Source of the DNA: a virus | Strand: one strand, 5' to 3' | IMG/VR virus record: IMGVR_UViG_3300031638_000020 | Coordinates: 1-23,080 of that record | DNA length: 23,080 nt | In this document: piece by piece, positions 1-7,706 of the stretch | How positions within the stretch are numbered: position 1 is the stretch's first letter | How the letters are laid out: each line of letters starts with the position of its first letter | Position numbers and translations under genes: made by a program | Notes under the pieces: generated by a model | The model's database searches: none | What the model was told of the DNA's origin: nothing | The model's input: the letters and a program-made list of their open reading frames with translations, nothing else

Positions 1-294
1 GCTAACTTCAACACCACCTCAGACGCCACACTCAAGACCAACGTAGAGACGCTCACAGGCTCTCTGGATGCCGTTAAGTCCCTGCGTGGTGTATCATTTG
101 ATTGGCTAGAGAATGGCAACTCAGAGGTCGGTGTAATCGCTCAGGAGGTGGAAGCAGTTCTACCTGATGTAGTCAGCACTAACGCCGAAGGCATTAAGTC
201 AGTGAAGTACGGCAACATGGTCGCTGTTCTCATCGAAGCAATGAAAGAGCAGCAGCTTCGCATTGAAGCCCTCGAACTTAAACTAGGAGAATAA
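1..294 (+). CDS. Tail fibre/spike C-terminal S74 intramolecular chaperone domain (5' partial)
   Basis: The frame is open from the first base and stops with TAA at 292-294, so only the last 97 residues of a larger fibre or spike are present. They match the S74 peptidase (intramolecular chaperone) domain found at the C-terminus of many phage fibres. An S-D-x-x-L-K motif sits at visible residues 7-12, where the auto-cleavage Ser/Lys dyad lies in this family. It is followed by LRGVSFDW, then GVIAQEVEAVLPDVVS and a final coiled-coil helix (LIEAMKEQQLRIEALELKL). In characterised members this domain drives trimerisation of the fibre shaft and is then cut off. The motif usually reads SDxRLK; the Arg is Thr here. 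The next gene begins 2 nt after the stop, and its Shine-Dalgarno (AGGAGA) lies inside the last codons, so the two are co-translated. Confidence 0.85.
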   Translation, partial: ANFNTTSDATLKTNVETLTGSLDAVKSLRGVSFDWLENGNSEVGVIAQEVEAVLPDVVSTNAEGIKSVKYGNMVAVLIEAMKEQQLRIEALELKLGE

Positions 295-296
295 TT

Positions 297-599
297 ATGG
301 CTGTAACATTTACATGGTCTGTAGCAAACCTTGAGCGCACAACAGCAGACGGCGGTGTGACAGTAGTCCACTGGCGCTGCGATGGCGTGGATGGGGAGGT
401 TACGGTTGGTCAGTACGGCACAACCTCATGCAGTCCTGACGCATCTGCATCTGACTTCATTGCATTTGCTGACTTAACTCAAGCCAACGTGCTTGCTTGG
501 GTCTGGGATACAGTCGTCCGTGCTGACGTTGAAGCAAGCATTACGGATAAGATCAACGCTGAGTTGAACCCAACGTCAACTGCTGGGCTTCCTTGGTAA
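297..599 (+). CDS. DUF7936-like small phage protein
   Basis: This 100-residue protein starts MAVTFTWSVANLERTTADG and is predicted to be mostly beta, with no membrane segment or signal peptide. The opening words strongly recall a family (DUF7936, from memory) that is widespread in marine phages, especially cyanophages, and usually lies near tail-fibre genes. No biochemical role is known to me. The start is supported by AGGAGA at 285-290, 6 nt upstream, overlapping the end of the preceding fibre gene. Position between fibre genes suggests a structural or fibre-associated role, which is inference. Confidence 0.75.
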   Translation: MAVTFTWSVANLERTTADGGVTVVHWRCDGVDGEVTVGQYGTTSCSPDASASDFIAFADLTQANVLAWVWDTVVRADVEASITDKINAELNPTSTAGLPW

Positions 600-629
600 T
601 CTAAACGCTAATAGTGAAGGAACACGAAG

Positions 630-1022
630 ATGGCGATTAAAGTTAATGGTACTACGGTTATTGATGATAGTAGGAACCTTGTAAATATTGTAAGTGGGGC
701 GGGTGCTAGTACAACCTTCGGTGCTGTTGGGACTTATACATTAGCTGGTGATGCTACATACACCGCCAGTATACAAAATGTTTTGGCTGGAGGGACTTTT
801 GCTGGTAGCGGCCTTACACCCATAAGCCTTAGCTCATCAAATTTTACGAATATTAATGCTCACAATGATCCAAGTAGCGGAAGTTTCGGTGCTTCTGCTA
901 ATGCAACCGTTACGTTATCTGGAACTTGGAGAAAAATGACCCCTACATATACAACCCTTTATATGGGCGGCGACACCACTACCAGACCGGGGCCAGTTTC
1001 TATCTGCGTAAGGACAGTATAA
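630..1022 (+). CDS. Short tail-fibre/knob-like protein
   Basis: This 130-residue protein begins MAIKVNGTTVIDDSRNLVNI, a leader seen at the start of many marine-phage fibre proteins, where it acts as an attachment or shaft segment. The middle is Gly/Ser/Thr/Ala-rich and beta-prone. The end (SGTWRKM, then a short beta segment and VRTV) resembles the terminal knob of short fibres that finish in GTWR...W-x-R. A GAAGGA Shine-Dalgarno precedes the start by about 8 nt. The stop overlaps the next start (TAATG), and that gene encodes a fibre chaperone, so this is probably its client. It looks more AT-rich by eye than its neighbours, which would fit recent exchange, but I did not count bases. Confidence 0.65.
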   Translation: MAIKVNGTTVIDDSRNLVNIVSGAGASTTFGAVGTYTLAGDATYTASIQNVLAGGTFAGSGLTPISLSSSNFTNINAHNDPSSGSFGASANATVTLSGTWRKMTPTYTTLYMGGDTTTRPGPVSICVRTV

Positions 1023-1438
1023 TGAGTATTACAATCACAGAAGTACGCAACGCACAGTCACTACAAGCAAACAATGCTCGTATGGACATAGAGATTAACC
1101 ACCCTGATTACGGATGGATACCGTACACGTTAGACCTTGACGACACCGACATGACGGTCAACAACGATGAAGTCATGGCTCTAATCGGTACAGACTTCGC
1201 AGCCTACGTTGCACCTACTCAGGCAGAGTTGGACGCATCAGCAGTAGCACAGGTACGCAGTAAACGTAACAACATCCTAGCGACAGTCGTTGACCCTCTG
1301 GTGTCTAACCCACTTCGCTGGGCTGACCTAACGCCTGACAAGCAAGCTGAGTGGTCACAGTACAGGACTGACCTACTGGGCGTACCACAGCAGGCGGGTT
1401 TCCCTAACACAATTACTTGGCCCACTAAACCGGAATGA
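1022..1438 (+). CDS. Tail fibre assembly chaperone-like protein, copy 1
   Basis: This 138-residue protein starts at the ATG overlapping the upstream stop (TAATG at 1020-1024). The frame runs further upstream, to 926, but that extension lies inside the previous gene and is rejected. The N-terminal half contains EINHPDYGWIPYT, and the C-terminal third contains LRWADLTPDKQAEWSQYR followed by GFPNTITWPTKPE. This pattern is characteristic of small proteins encoded just after tail fibres and annotated as tail fibre assembly proteins or tail chaperones, which help fibres trimerise. The last third is clearly related to the protein at 3592-3828, which ends in the same WPTKPE. Its stop overlaps the next start in an ATGA. 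Confidence 0.75.
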   Translation: MSITITEVRNAQSLQANNARMDIEINHPDYGWIPYTLDLDDTDMTVNNDEVMALIGTDFAAYVAPTQAELDASAVAQVRSKRNNILATVVDPLVSNPLRWADLTPDKQAEWSQYRTDLLGVPQQAGFPNTITWPTKPE

Positions 1439-1662
1439 AAACCATACCTATAGATAAGCAAGCACACTTCCTAGCAGGGGCAGCAATAGCCTCTACAGTG
1501 TGCCTGTACTCTACACCCCTATTAGCCATCGTAGCTTGTGTCGTAGCTGCTGTAGGTAAGGAACTATATGACGCCACTGGGCGAGGTACACCAGATGTAT
1601 GGGATGCCGTAGTAACAATCTTAGGTGGTACAGTTGTACTGCCATACATCTTTTTAAGTTAG
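1435..1662 (+). CDS. Small membrane protein, YfiM/DUF2279-like
   Basis: This 75-residue protein has two hydrophobic stretches, residues about 12-38 and 60-74. The first is preceded by DKQAHFLAGAAIAS; a central loop reads GKELYDATGRGTPDVWDAV. The D-K-x-A-H-F-x-x-G and G-K-E-x-x-D...D-x-x-D-A pattern resembles the YfiM (DUF2279) group of small membrane or lipoprotein-like proteins, which also occur in phages near lysis or tail genes. Its function is unknown. It is translationally coupled to the upstream chaperone through an ATGA overlap at 1435-1438. A lysis accessory role is possible but unproven. Confidence 0.6.
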   Translation: MKTIPIDKQAHFLAGAAIASTVCLYSTPLLAIVACVVAAVGKELYDATGRGTPDVWDAVVTILGGTVVLPYIFLS

Positions 1663-1675
1663 AGGATACTAAACA

Positions 1676-3550
1676 ATGACTAGAGCAAGAAACTTAGCTG
1701 ATCTAGCTGACAGTGCCAGCGTCTTAGATGACGTAACGGCAACTGCTGCTGAGCTAAATCTATTAGATGGCAAAGCATTCCTTGATGAGGATAACTTCGC
1801 AAGTAACAGTGCTACTGGTATCGCATCTCAGCAGTCCATCAAAGCATATGTGGATGGTATTACTACAACCAACGTAACGGCAACTGGTGCGCTCGACGGT
1901 GGTAGTATTACCTCTGGCTTTGGTAACATAGACAACGGTGCATCTACTATCACAACTACAGGCGACATCACTGCAGGTAACTTTGTTACATCTGGTAATG
2001 TAGATGGACGTGATGTCTCTGTTGATGGCACTAAGCTAGATGGCATTGAGGCTAGTGCTACAGCAGATCAAACTAACGCTGAGATTAGAACAGCGGTAGA
2101 AGCAGCAACCGATAGCAACGTATTCACAGATGCAGACCACACTAAGCTAAACGCCATTGAGGCTTCGGCTGACGTTACTGATGCAACTAATGTAACGGCT
2201 GCTGGCGCACTGATGGATAGTGAAGTCACTAACCTTGCACAGGTTAAGGCATTCAGTGCAGCCGACTACGCTACAGCGGCTCAAGGTACGCTTGCAGCAA
2301 ATGCTCTGCCCAAAGCTGGCGGCGCTGTGACAGGTAACGTGACCTTTGGTGACTCAAATAAGATTGTCATGGGGGCAGGTTCAGATTTAGAGCTGTATCA
2401 CGATGGTGGAAATAGCTTTGTTGATGAAGTTGGAAATGGCAGGTTATACATTAGAGCTTCTGATGGCATTTTTCTGTCAACACCTAGCAACGCTTTATAT
2501 TTGTCTACATACGACACAGGTAACGTATCTCTATATCACAACGGCGTAAAGAAATTTGACACGACCAGCAGCGGTATCGATGTAACAGGCACAGTCAACG
2601 CAGATGCTCTCACGGGTATCGGTAGTATTGATGCGACTACAGCAGCGTCGATTACGGCGGCGGGCGTAGGCGGGTCTACGCTGGGGCGTAGTTGGTATAG
2701 AGCATATGATACTGCGGGTGGATCAACTGATTATAGGGGTGCTGCTACTTCAAGCAGCAAGGTTATGATTGGAAAAGGTGGTGCGGCACCTATTATTAGC
2801 ACTGACGGAATAAGGTTTTCTGCGGCAGGAAGTGGAACCACATACCCTTATTCAATACGCGTTCTTGCGTATTCTTCGAGTTTAGACATATGGGTAGCAG
2901 GCTCCTCAAATGGTAGAATTGCCTATAGTTCAAATGATGGAGCAAACTGGACGCTAGTAAATACTGGAACAAATGCTGACCATTATGGCTTGCATTGGAA
3001 TGGATCAATGTTTGTTTCTGTTTCAGAGGCCAGTGGAACTATATACAGTTCTACAAACGGCACATCTTGGACATCACGCTTGACTACATCTACCGCCATA
3101 AAGGATGTCACATATGGAAATGGAAACTGGGTGGCAGTCGGGGCTTCTAGCACCGTTTGGTACTCGTCGAATGGCACATCTTGGAGCACAACAAGTACGG
3201 GTGTCCCAAGTGGGCAAACGTGGAATGCTGTTCACTATGCAAATGGTTATTTTGTTGCTTGCGCTCCCGGTGGGCAGTCTATGTACTCAACAAATGGCAC
3301 ATCTTGGACTGGGTATTTCGGTCCTAGCAGTGTTGTTCAAGGCGGTATTGATTATATAGGTGGTGTTTGGGCATGCGGCGGAAGCACCAACGGGATTATA
3401 TCATTTTCAGAAGCACACAACGGGCCTTGGAGGGAAATCCCGCAAGCTGCTGGGTTTTCAAATAGTGTCAACACAGCACTTTCAACCAGTGTGGGTGGGC
3501 AGAAAATTATTTTCCCGGCAAGTAATGGAAACATTACTTACAGTGTTTAA
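1676..3550 (+). CDS. Long tail fibre with C-terminal beta-propeller-like repeats
   Basis: This is a 624-residue fibre. Residues 1-35 (MTRARNLADLADSASVLDDV... AAELNLLDG) are a typical marine-phage fibre leader. Residues about 35-210 are a repetitive shaft with two related units, each containing T(K)LDGIEASA or TKLNAIEASA followed by VTA-x-GAL. Residues about 215-330 contain LELYHDGGNSFV and VSLYHNGVKKFDT motifs common in fibres. From about 345 to the end the protein is Ser/Gly/Trp-rich and carries five repeats spaced 38-42 residues apart, each centred on a YSS-N-G-T-S-W type motif. That is the signature of beta-propeller blades of the BNR/sialidase-like type. The C-terminal part is the likely receptor-binding head; enzymatic activity is not indicated. 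AGAGGA about 9 nt upstream supports the start. A chaperone-like gene follows. Confidence 0.8.
   Translation: MTRARNLADLADSASVLDDVTATAAELNLLDGKAFLDEDNFASNSATGIASQQSIKAYVDGITTTNVTATGALDGGSITSGFGNIDNGASTITTTGDITAGNFVTSGNVDGRDVSVDGTKLDGIEASATADQTNAEIRTAVEAATDSNVFTDADHTKLNAIEASADVTDATNVTAAGALMDSEVTNLAQVKAFSAADYATAAQGTLAANALPKAGGAVTGNVTFGDSNKIVMGAGSDLELYHDGGNSFVDEVGNGRLYIRASDGIFLSTPSNALYLSTYDTGNVSLYHNGVKKFDTTSSGIDVTGTVNADALTGIGSIDATTAASITAAGVGGSTLGRSWYRAYDTAGGSTDYRGAATSSSKVMIGKGGAAPIISTDGIRFSAAGSGTTYPYSIRVLAYSSSLDIWVAGSSNGRIAYSSNDGANWTLVNTGTNADHYGLHWNGSMFVSVSEASGTIYSSTNGTSWTSRLTTSTAIKDVTYGNGNWVAVGASSTVWYSSNGTSWSTTSTGVPSGQTWNAVHYANGYFVACAPGGQSMYSTNGTSWTGYFGPSSVVQGGIDYIGGVWACGGSTNGIISFSEAHNGPWREIPQAAGFSNSVNTALSTSVGGQKIIFPASNGNITYSV
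2922..3430 (+). repeat. Five beta-propeller-like blade repeats
   Basis: Inside the long fibre, related segments recur with the endings SSNDGANW, SSTNGTSW, SSNGTSW, STNGTSW and a looser HNGPW. The first Asn codons lie at about 2933, 3056, 3170, 3293 and 3419, giving spacings of 123, 114, 123 and 126 nt, close to the size of one propeller blade. At DNA level the string (C/T)GGCACATCTTGGA is shared by three copies, at about 3058, 3172 and 3295, so the duplications are fairly recent or under homogenisation. Confidence 0.7.
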
Positions 3551-3591
3551 TGCAAATAATATAACGCAGTAATGATATAAAGGTGAGCTAA

Positions 3592-3828
3592 ATGATAAAC
3601 TTTGGTTTAGAAACAGTAAAACAAATTCTTGAGTTTAAGCTGTCTGAAGCAGAAACAGCGGAACAGCTTCGCTATTTGCGGGACAGTTCACTAGAAAAGA
3701 CAGACGTATGGGCGCTATCAGACCGTACAATGTCTGACGCCCAGACAGCCTATCGACAGGCGCTGCGTGATGTTACTGCACAGGATGGTTTCCCGACTAG
3801 CGTAACGTGGCCTACTAAGCCGGAATAA
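3592..3828 (+). CDS. Tail fibre assembly chaperone-like protein, copy 2
   Basis: This 78-residue protein contains LRDSSLEKTDVWALSDRTM and then YRQALRDVTAQDGFPTSV followed by WPTKPE. This is the classic tail-fibre-assembly/tail chaperone pattern in which YRQALRD and a WP-x-KP end are conserved. It corresponds to only the C-terminal part of the protein at 1022-1438 and lacks its N-terminal domain. AAAGG lies about 8 nt before the ATG. It immediately follows the propeller fibre and probably serves it. An analogous pairing occurs at 630-1438. Confidence 0.75.
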   Translation: MINFGLETVKQILEFKLSEAETAEQLRYLRDSSLEKTDVWALSDRTMSDAQTAYRQALRDVTAQDGFPTSVTWPTKPE

Positions 3829-3832
3829 CTAA

Positions 3833-4087
3833 ATGACACATGTAACCTTGACACCAGATGAGCTAGAAGCTATGCTAGATAGAGCAGCTAAGCGTGGGGC
3901 TAAGTTAGTCCTGCGTGAGCTTGGCTTGCATGATGAGTCTGCCTCTATAGACATACGCGAGATACGTAGCTTGCTTGATACATGGCGTCAAACACGTCAG
4001 AGTATATGGAATACATTTATAAAGATAACAACCATTGCTGTGTTTACCTTCATCGGGATGGCAATCTGGATGAAACTAGGTAACTAA
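3833..4087 (+). CDS. Holin-like small membrane protein (DUF6127-like)
   Basis: This 84-residue protein has an N-terminal helical part (LTPDELEAMLDRAAKRGAK), a charged middle with DIREIRSLLDTWR, and one hydrophobic segment at residues about 63-80, ending in KLGN. The D-I-R-x-x-R-x-L-L-D pattern and overall layout recall DUF6127 proteins, which I associate with Alphaproteobacteria and their phages; this is recognition from memory. A single C-terminal membrane helix plus a position three genes upstream of other lysis candidates makes a holin or holin-regulator role possible. A CGGA about 9 nt upstream supports the start. It could equally be a tail membrane accessory. Confidence 0.65.
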   Translation: MTHVTLTPDELEAMLDRAAKRGAKLVLRELGLHDESASIDIREIRSLLDTWRQTRQSIWNTFIKITTIAVFTFIGMAIWMKLGN

Positions 4088-4101
4088 TAAGGACTATTAT
4101 A

Positions 4102-6192
4102 ATGGCTAAACGATTTGCAGGTTTCACTCCTGAACAGCTAGGTAAGATTATACCTGAGATGCAGGGTATGCAGGCTGATGAACAGGCGCTCTTCTTGGCA
4201 TCAAAACCAGGAGCCTCTGCATCTGAGCGCATAGCCAAGATGGCTGAAGCTGCACAGAAGCGCATTGGTATGGCTTATGGTGGCATGGTAAAGAAGCAGG
4301 GTTATGCTGTTGGTGGTACTGTAGATCCACAAGCTAAGCTAGATGCATCTCAGCAAGGTATAGTTACAGCAAACCAAACCGTACAGGATGCTATTGCTGC
4401 ACAAGCAGCAGACCCAGGGAATGCAAACCTTGTGGAAGCCGTAACAAAAGCACAAGCATCTGTAGGTACTGCACGTCAAAAAGCTGCATCAGCATATAGT
4501 GACTTCAAGACTACAGAAATACCCACTCCTGCTGAGTTTACTGCTAGTGCAACACAAGACCCTAGTTCCATTACAAAGACAGCTGATGTAGTTAACATAA
4601 CAGATGCAGATAAAAAAGCAGGCCAGATTACCACAGGAACAGGTCAAATCACTGGTGGCGCACCAGAGGTAACTACTGAAACTGCTGCAACTGCAGGCGG
4701 TGTAGCTGCCCCAACTCCACAGGCTGCAGTAACATACACACCTCTCTCTGTAGAGGCTACAACACAGGATGTACTTGACCGCCTTGAGGCTGCTACAGGC
4801 AAGCCCAGTGATGAAGCTCTCGTAGACGCACAGTCAATGTCACCACAGGATCTAGCTCAGCTAGGCCTCAGTGCCGCACAGCTTTCAGAAGCACAGAGAG
4901 TACAGTCTGTTGCTCCACGCACTGTTCAAGCAGGTGAGATGATTGAAGGCTCCACGGTTGATATGACCCGTGTTAAAGCTGAAACTAACTTTGCTGCTGC
5001 TACAGGTGCACCATCTACGGATGCTACTGTACAGGGTCAGCTTACTAGCCTTATGGAAGACTTTGAGGGTAACGATCCTCCTGCATGGGCGGCTGGTGCT
5101 ATGCGTGCTGCTACTGCAACAATGGCTGCACGTGGCTTAGGTGCTTCCTCTATGGCAGGGCAGGCTATTGTCCAAGCGGCTATGGAATCAGCAATGCCTA
5201 TAGCTGTACAGGATGCACAGACATCAGCACAGTTTGAATTGACTAACCTTAGTAACCGCCAGCAGACAGCTATGTTCGCTGCAGAGAAACGCGCTGAGTT
5301 CCTTGGACTAGAGTTCAACCAGAACTTCCAGACACGTGTAGCTAACTCAGCAAAGATATCAGAGATTGCTAACATTAACTTTACTGCTGAACAACAGGTA
5401 GCTCTTGAGAATGCACGTATGGCTCAGTCTGTAGACCTTACTAATCTTACTGCTGCTAACGCTAAAGTAATGGCAGACGCTGCAGCTATGACACAGATGG
5501 ATCTCACTAACCTGAACAACCGTCAACAAGCGCAAGTACAGAACGCTAAGTCATTCCTAGACATGGACATGCAGAACCTTGCTAATGATCAGCAGACTAC
5601 AATCTTTAAGACACAAGCTATGACTAATGCATTACTATCTGATCAGGCAGCTGAGAATGCCTCTAAACAGTTTAATGCTTCAAGTGAAAATCAAACAAAC
5701 CAGTTCTTCTCTAACTTGTCATCACAGGTATCTATGTTCAATAACGAACAGACTAATGCTATGAACAAGTTTAACGCTGGTGAAACTAATGCAGTACTAC
5801 AGTTTAATGCAGCACAGAAGGCTGCTCGTGATCAGTTTAACTCTAACAACGGTCTAATTGTAGCACAGGCTAATGCTGCATGGTCACAGGCCACTACAAC
5901 AGCTGAAACTGCAGCACAGAACCAAGCAAACCGTGATGCAGCTATGACTGAAAATGAATACACCATGACAGCCTACAATAATGTCATACAAGAAGAGCGT
6001 GACTTAATAAGTTACGCATTTAGTGCTGCAGAGGGTAGTGCTGACAGGGATGTACGTTTGCAGATTGCAGCTATTCAAGCAGAAACTAGCGAAGCTGGAA
6101 TACAGGCGCAGGTTGATACAGCACGAGGTCAAGGTACAGGTAAGCTCCTAGCTATCTTTGCAGACAAGGCCTTGGAGTGGGCCTTCAGCTAA
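4102..6192 (+). CDS. Virion structural protein with 22-residue (hendecad) repeat rod
   Basis: This is a 696-residue protein with no catalytic motif that I recognise. Residues 1-90 include FTPEQLGKIIPEMQGM and a YGGMVKKQGYAVGGTV segment; such Tyr/Gly/Met-rich motifs are frequent in marine-phage structural proteins. Residues about 70-270 are Ala/Thr/Gln-rich. Residues about 330-377 (AMRAATATMAARGLGASS...) lead into a region at 378-619 made of eleven consecutive units of exactly 22 residues (two hendecads), rich in Asn, Gln and Ala. The end is LLAIFADKALEWAFS. The periodicity predicts a long alpha-helical rod or right-handed coiled coil. An internal virion or tail-needle component is the best inference, given the position between fibre and ejection-like genes. 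AAGGA lies 12 nt before the ATG. Confidence 0.75.
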   Translation: MAKRFAGFTPEQLGKIIPEMQGMQADEQALFLASKPGASASERIAKMAEAAQKRIGMAYGGMVKKQGYAVGGTVDPQAKLDASQQGIVTANQTVQDAIAAQAADPGNANLVEAVTKAQASVGTARQKAASAYSDFKTTEIPTPAEFTASATQDPSSITKTADVVNITDADKKAGQITTGTGQITGGAPEVTTETAATAGGVAAPTPQAAVTYTPLSVEATTQDVLDRLEAATGKPSDEALVDAQSMSPQDLAQLGLSAAQLSEAQRVQSVAPRTVQAGEMIEGSTVDMTRVKAETNFAAATGAPSTDATVQGQLTSLMEDFEGNDPPAWAAGAMRAATATMAARGLGASSMAGQAIVQAAMESAMPIAVQDAQTSAQFELTNLSNRQQTAMFAAEKRAEFLGLEFNQNFQTRVANSAKISEIANINFTAEQQVALENARMAQSVDLTNLTAANAKVMADAAAMTQMDLTNLNNRQQAQVQNAKSFLDMDMQNLANDQQTTIFKTQAMTNALLSDQAAENASKQFNASSENQTNQFFSNLSSQVSMFNNEQTNAMNKFNAGETNAVLQFNAAQKAARDQFNSNNGLIVAQANAAWSQATTTAETAAQNQANRDAAMTENEYTMTAYNNVIQEERDLISYAFSAAEGSADRDVRLQIAAIQAETSEAGIQAQVDTARGQGTGKLLAIFADKALEWAFS
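5233..5958 (+). repeat. Eleven 22-residue protein repeats (66-nt period)
   Basis: Counting residues from Phe378 of the 696-aa protein gives eleven consecutive units of 22 residues with no gap. Units begin FELTNL, FLGLEF, IANINF, VDLTNL, MDLTNL, MDMQNL, ALLSDQ, TNQFFS, MNKFNA, RDQFNS and TTTAET. The second half resolves into 11-residue subunits with FN, FF or AN at the same place in each (KQFNASS, NQFFSNL, SMFNNEQ, NKFNAGE, LQFNAAQ, DQFNSNN). The DNA units have diverged, so this is a maintained protein periodicity and not a recent tandem duplication. Confidence 0.85.
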
Positions 6193-6240
6193 TTGGTTAA
6201 TAATAGCAGATACATTTGGGTAACAACAGGTATAATAACA

Positions 6241-7275
6241 ATGGCACTTTTATCACAGTCACAGCAGGATAACATCTTAACAATGATGTCACGTCTTAAA
6301 CAGCGTGCAGCAGAAGCACAAGAGATATCTATAGAACCTGCAAAGGCACCTAAGGGTGTGTTCAATAAACCAAAAGAAAACCCACGACCAGCTTCGGGTG
6401 ATGATATGGTTCTTAATGTTGTGAACCGCCTACGCCAGAAAGCAGATGTAGCTATGGCAGAACAGAAGCCCATAGAAATGGGAAGCTATGATGTGACTGC
6501 ACTTAGTATTCCTACATCTCAAGATAGACCCAATGGACGTTCTTCTTCTGTAGCAGAGAGCTTTGTAACTAAAGTGTCAGATAAGGTGTTTGGTACAGGT
6601 GATACAGAAGATCCTGTAGTGGATGCAGACGCTATTGATTCTGCTGTCACTGAAGCTGTTACATCTTCTGACAGTGGCTTGATGTCCCGCCCAAAAGCTA
6701 GGCCCTTTATTACACCAGAGAAATATAAGATAGCTGTAGATGAGATGTCAGATAGAGAGATGCTGGCTCGTACTATTGAGGCAGAGGCCGCAAAAGAAAA
6801 GTATAATGGCAAGTTAGCCGTAGCTGCTACAATAGCTAATAGAGCAGCTTCAGGTAACTTTGGCGGAGATATAAGGGGTGTTATACTTAAAGTAGGTCAC
6901 TTCTCACCTTGGAATACGTATACAGGCCACGCAGAGGGTAAGCAGGGCAAAGATATGACTAAAATGAAGGCTAGTGAAGACTCTTATAAAGCAGCAGATG
7001 CTATTCTATCAGGGGACTACACAGACCCAACAGGCGGTGCAACTCACTATGTAAATGAAAAGGTAAATCAACCTTCATGGCTGACTAAGGGTGGTGTTGG
7101 CGATGTTGGCATGAAGGGTCGTGCTAGAGGTACTAAACAAATAGGCAACCACTTGTTTGGTAATGCAGATAACAACGAGGTCTATGACGGACAGGCTTGG
7201 GCTAAGATGATGGCAGATATGGCTACTTCCCCAAGACCACAAAAAAGACCAGACACTCAGGTAGCAGGTAACTAA
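6241..7275 (+). CDS. SleB-type cell wall hydrolase (endolysin or virion-associated lysin)
   Basis: This 344-residue protein has a C-terminal Hydrolase_2/SleB domain at residues about 172-315. It reads MLARTIEAEAA (the conserved Glu is E182), LAVAATIANRA, FSPWNTY, DPTGGATHYVNEKVNQPSWL and IGNHLFG, all hallmarks of the family, which cleaves the glycan strand of peptidoglycan. Residues 1-160 are not catalytic; they contain two similar helices (ILTMMSRLKQRAAEA and VLNVVNRLRQKADVA, residues about 12-27 and 58-73) and a low-complexity linker, perhaps for virion docking. I chose the ATG at 6241, with CAGG 10 nt upstream, over an in-frame TTG at 6193 that would directly abut the previous stop. There is no signal peptide, so either a holin or virion delivery is needed. 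Confidence 0.85.
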   Translation: MALLSQSQQDNILTMMSRLKQRAAEAQEISIEPAKAPKGVFNKPKENPRPASGDDMVLNVVNRLRQKADVAMAEQKPIEMGSYDVTALSIPTSQDRPNGRSSSVAESFVTKVSDKVFGTGDTEDPVVDADAIDSAVTEAVTSSDSGLMSRPKARPFITPEKYKIAVDEMSDREMLARTIEAEAAKEKYNGKLAVAATIANRAASGNFGGDIRGVILKVGHFSPWNTYTGHAEGKQGKDMTKMKASEDSYKAADAILSGDYTDPTGGATHYVNEKVNQPSWLTKGGVGDVGMKGRARGTKQIGNHLFGNADNNEVYDGQAWAKMMADMATSPRPQKRPDTQVAGN

Positions 7276-7697
7276 TGTTTGGTCTTCCCCTAGAACTTAT
7301 CACAATGCTTTTCTCTACCATACTAGGTGGGGTCATGTCTATGTGGGGTCAGAACACTAAGAACAAAGCTGAACAACAGAAGATGATGATTGGTGGTATG
7401 CAGGAAGCCAGAGAGCATGGCAAGACTGACGTACACTTTGCATGGACACGTAGGATCATTGCTCTATCTGCAGTATTTGCTATTATAGTATTGCCAAAGA
7501 TGGTGGCTGTATGGTATCCTGAGGTCAGCGTTATCGTAGGCTACACTGAAGTAAAGGGTGGCCTATTTAACTGGCTCTTTGGTGGTGATGGCACAGTACA
7601 GTGGCAGGCAGCACGAGGCTTCGTAATTACACCCCTAGACACACACATAGTTTCAGCCATCGTAGGACTCTACTTTGGCGCTGGATTTACAAAGTAA
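7275..7697 (+). CDS. Multi-pass phage membrane protein, possible holin
   Basis: This 140-residue protein has three hydrophobic segments: residues about 4-24 (ELITMLFSTILGGVMSMW), 60-82 (IIALSAVFAIIVLPKMVAVWY) and 119-137. A basic/polar helix (NTKNKAEQQKMMIGGM) lies between the first two, and a Gly/Trp-rich loop between the last two. Its start overlaps the stop of the SleB-type hydrolase (TAATG at 7273-7277), so the two are translationally coupled. Coupling of a membrane protein with a signal-less wall hydrolase is the usual holin-endolysin arrangement, which is why I propose a holin. The large loop is unusual for a classical holin. Confidence 0.6.
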   Translation: MFGLPLELITMLFSTILGGVMSMWGQNTKNKAEQQKMMIGGMQEAREHGKTDVHFAWTRRIIALSAVFAIIVLPKMVAVWYPEVSVIVGYTEVKGGLFNWLFGGDGTVQWQAARGFVITPLDTHIVSAIVGLYFGAGFTK

Positions 7698-7706
7698 GGT
7701 ATTACA

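Noticed and set aside
926-1021. Upstream extension of the first tail chaperone gene
   Set aside because: It lies wholly inside the previous gene, and the ATG at 1022 forms a TAATG overlap typical of this genome.
6231-6236. TATAAT just before the SleB-type gene as a promoter -10 box
   Set aside because: There is no -35 match 16-18 nt upstream, and transcription would begin at the start codon itself. AT-rich spacers with similar words precede other genes in this block.
6193-6240. TTG-initiated N-terminal extension of the SleB-type protein
   Set aside because: The ATG at 6241 has a better placed CAGG. The extension lies in an AT-rich spacer and would need a rare start codon.
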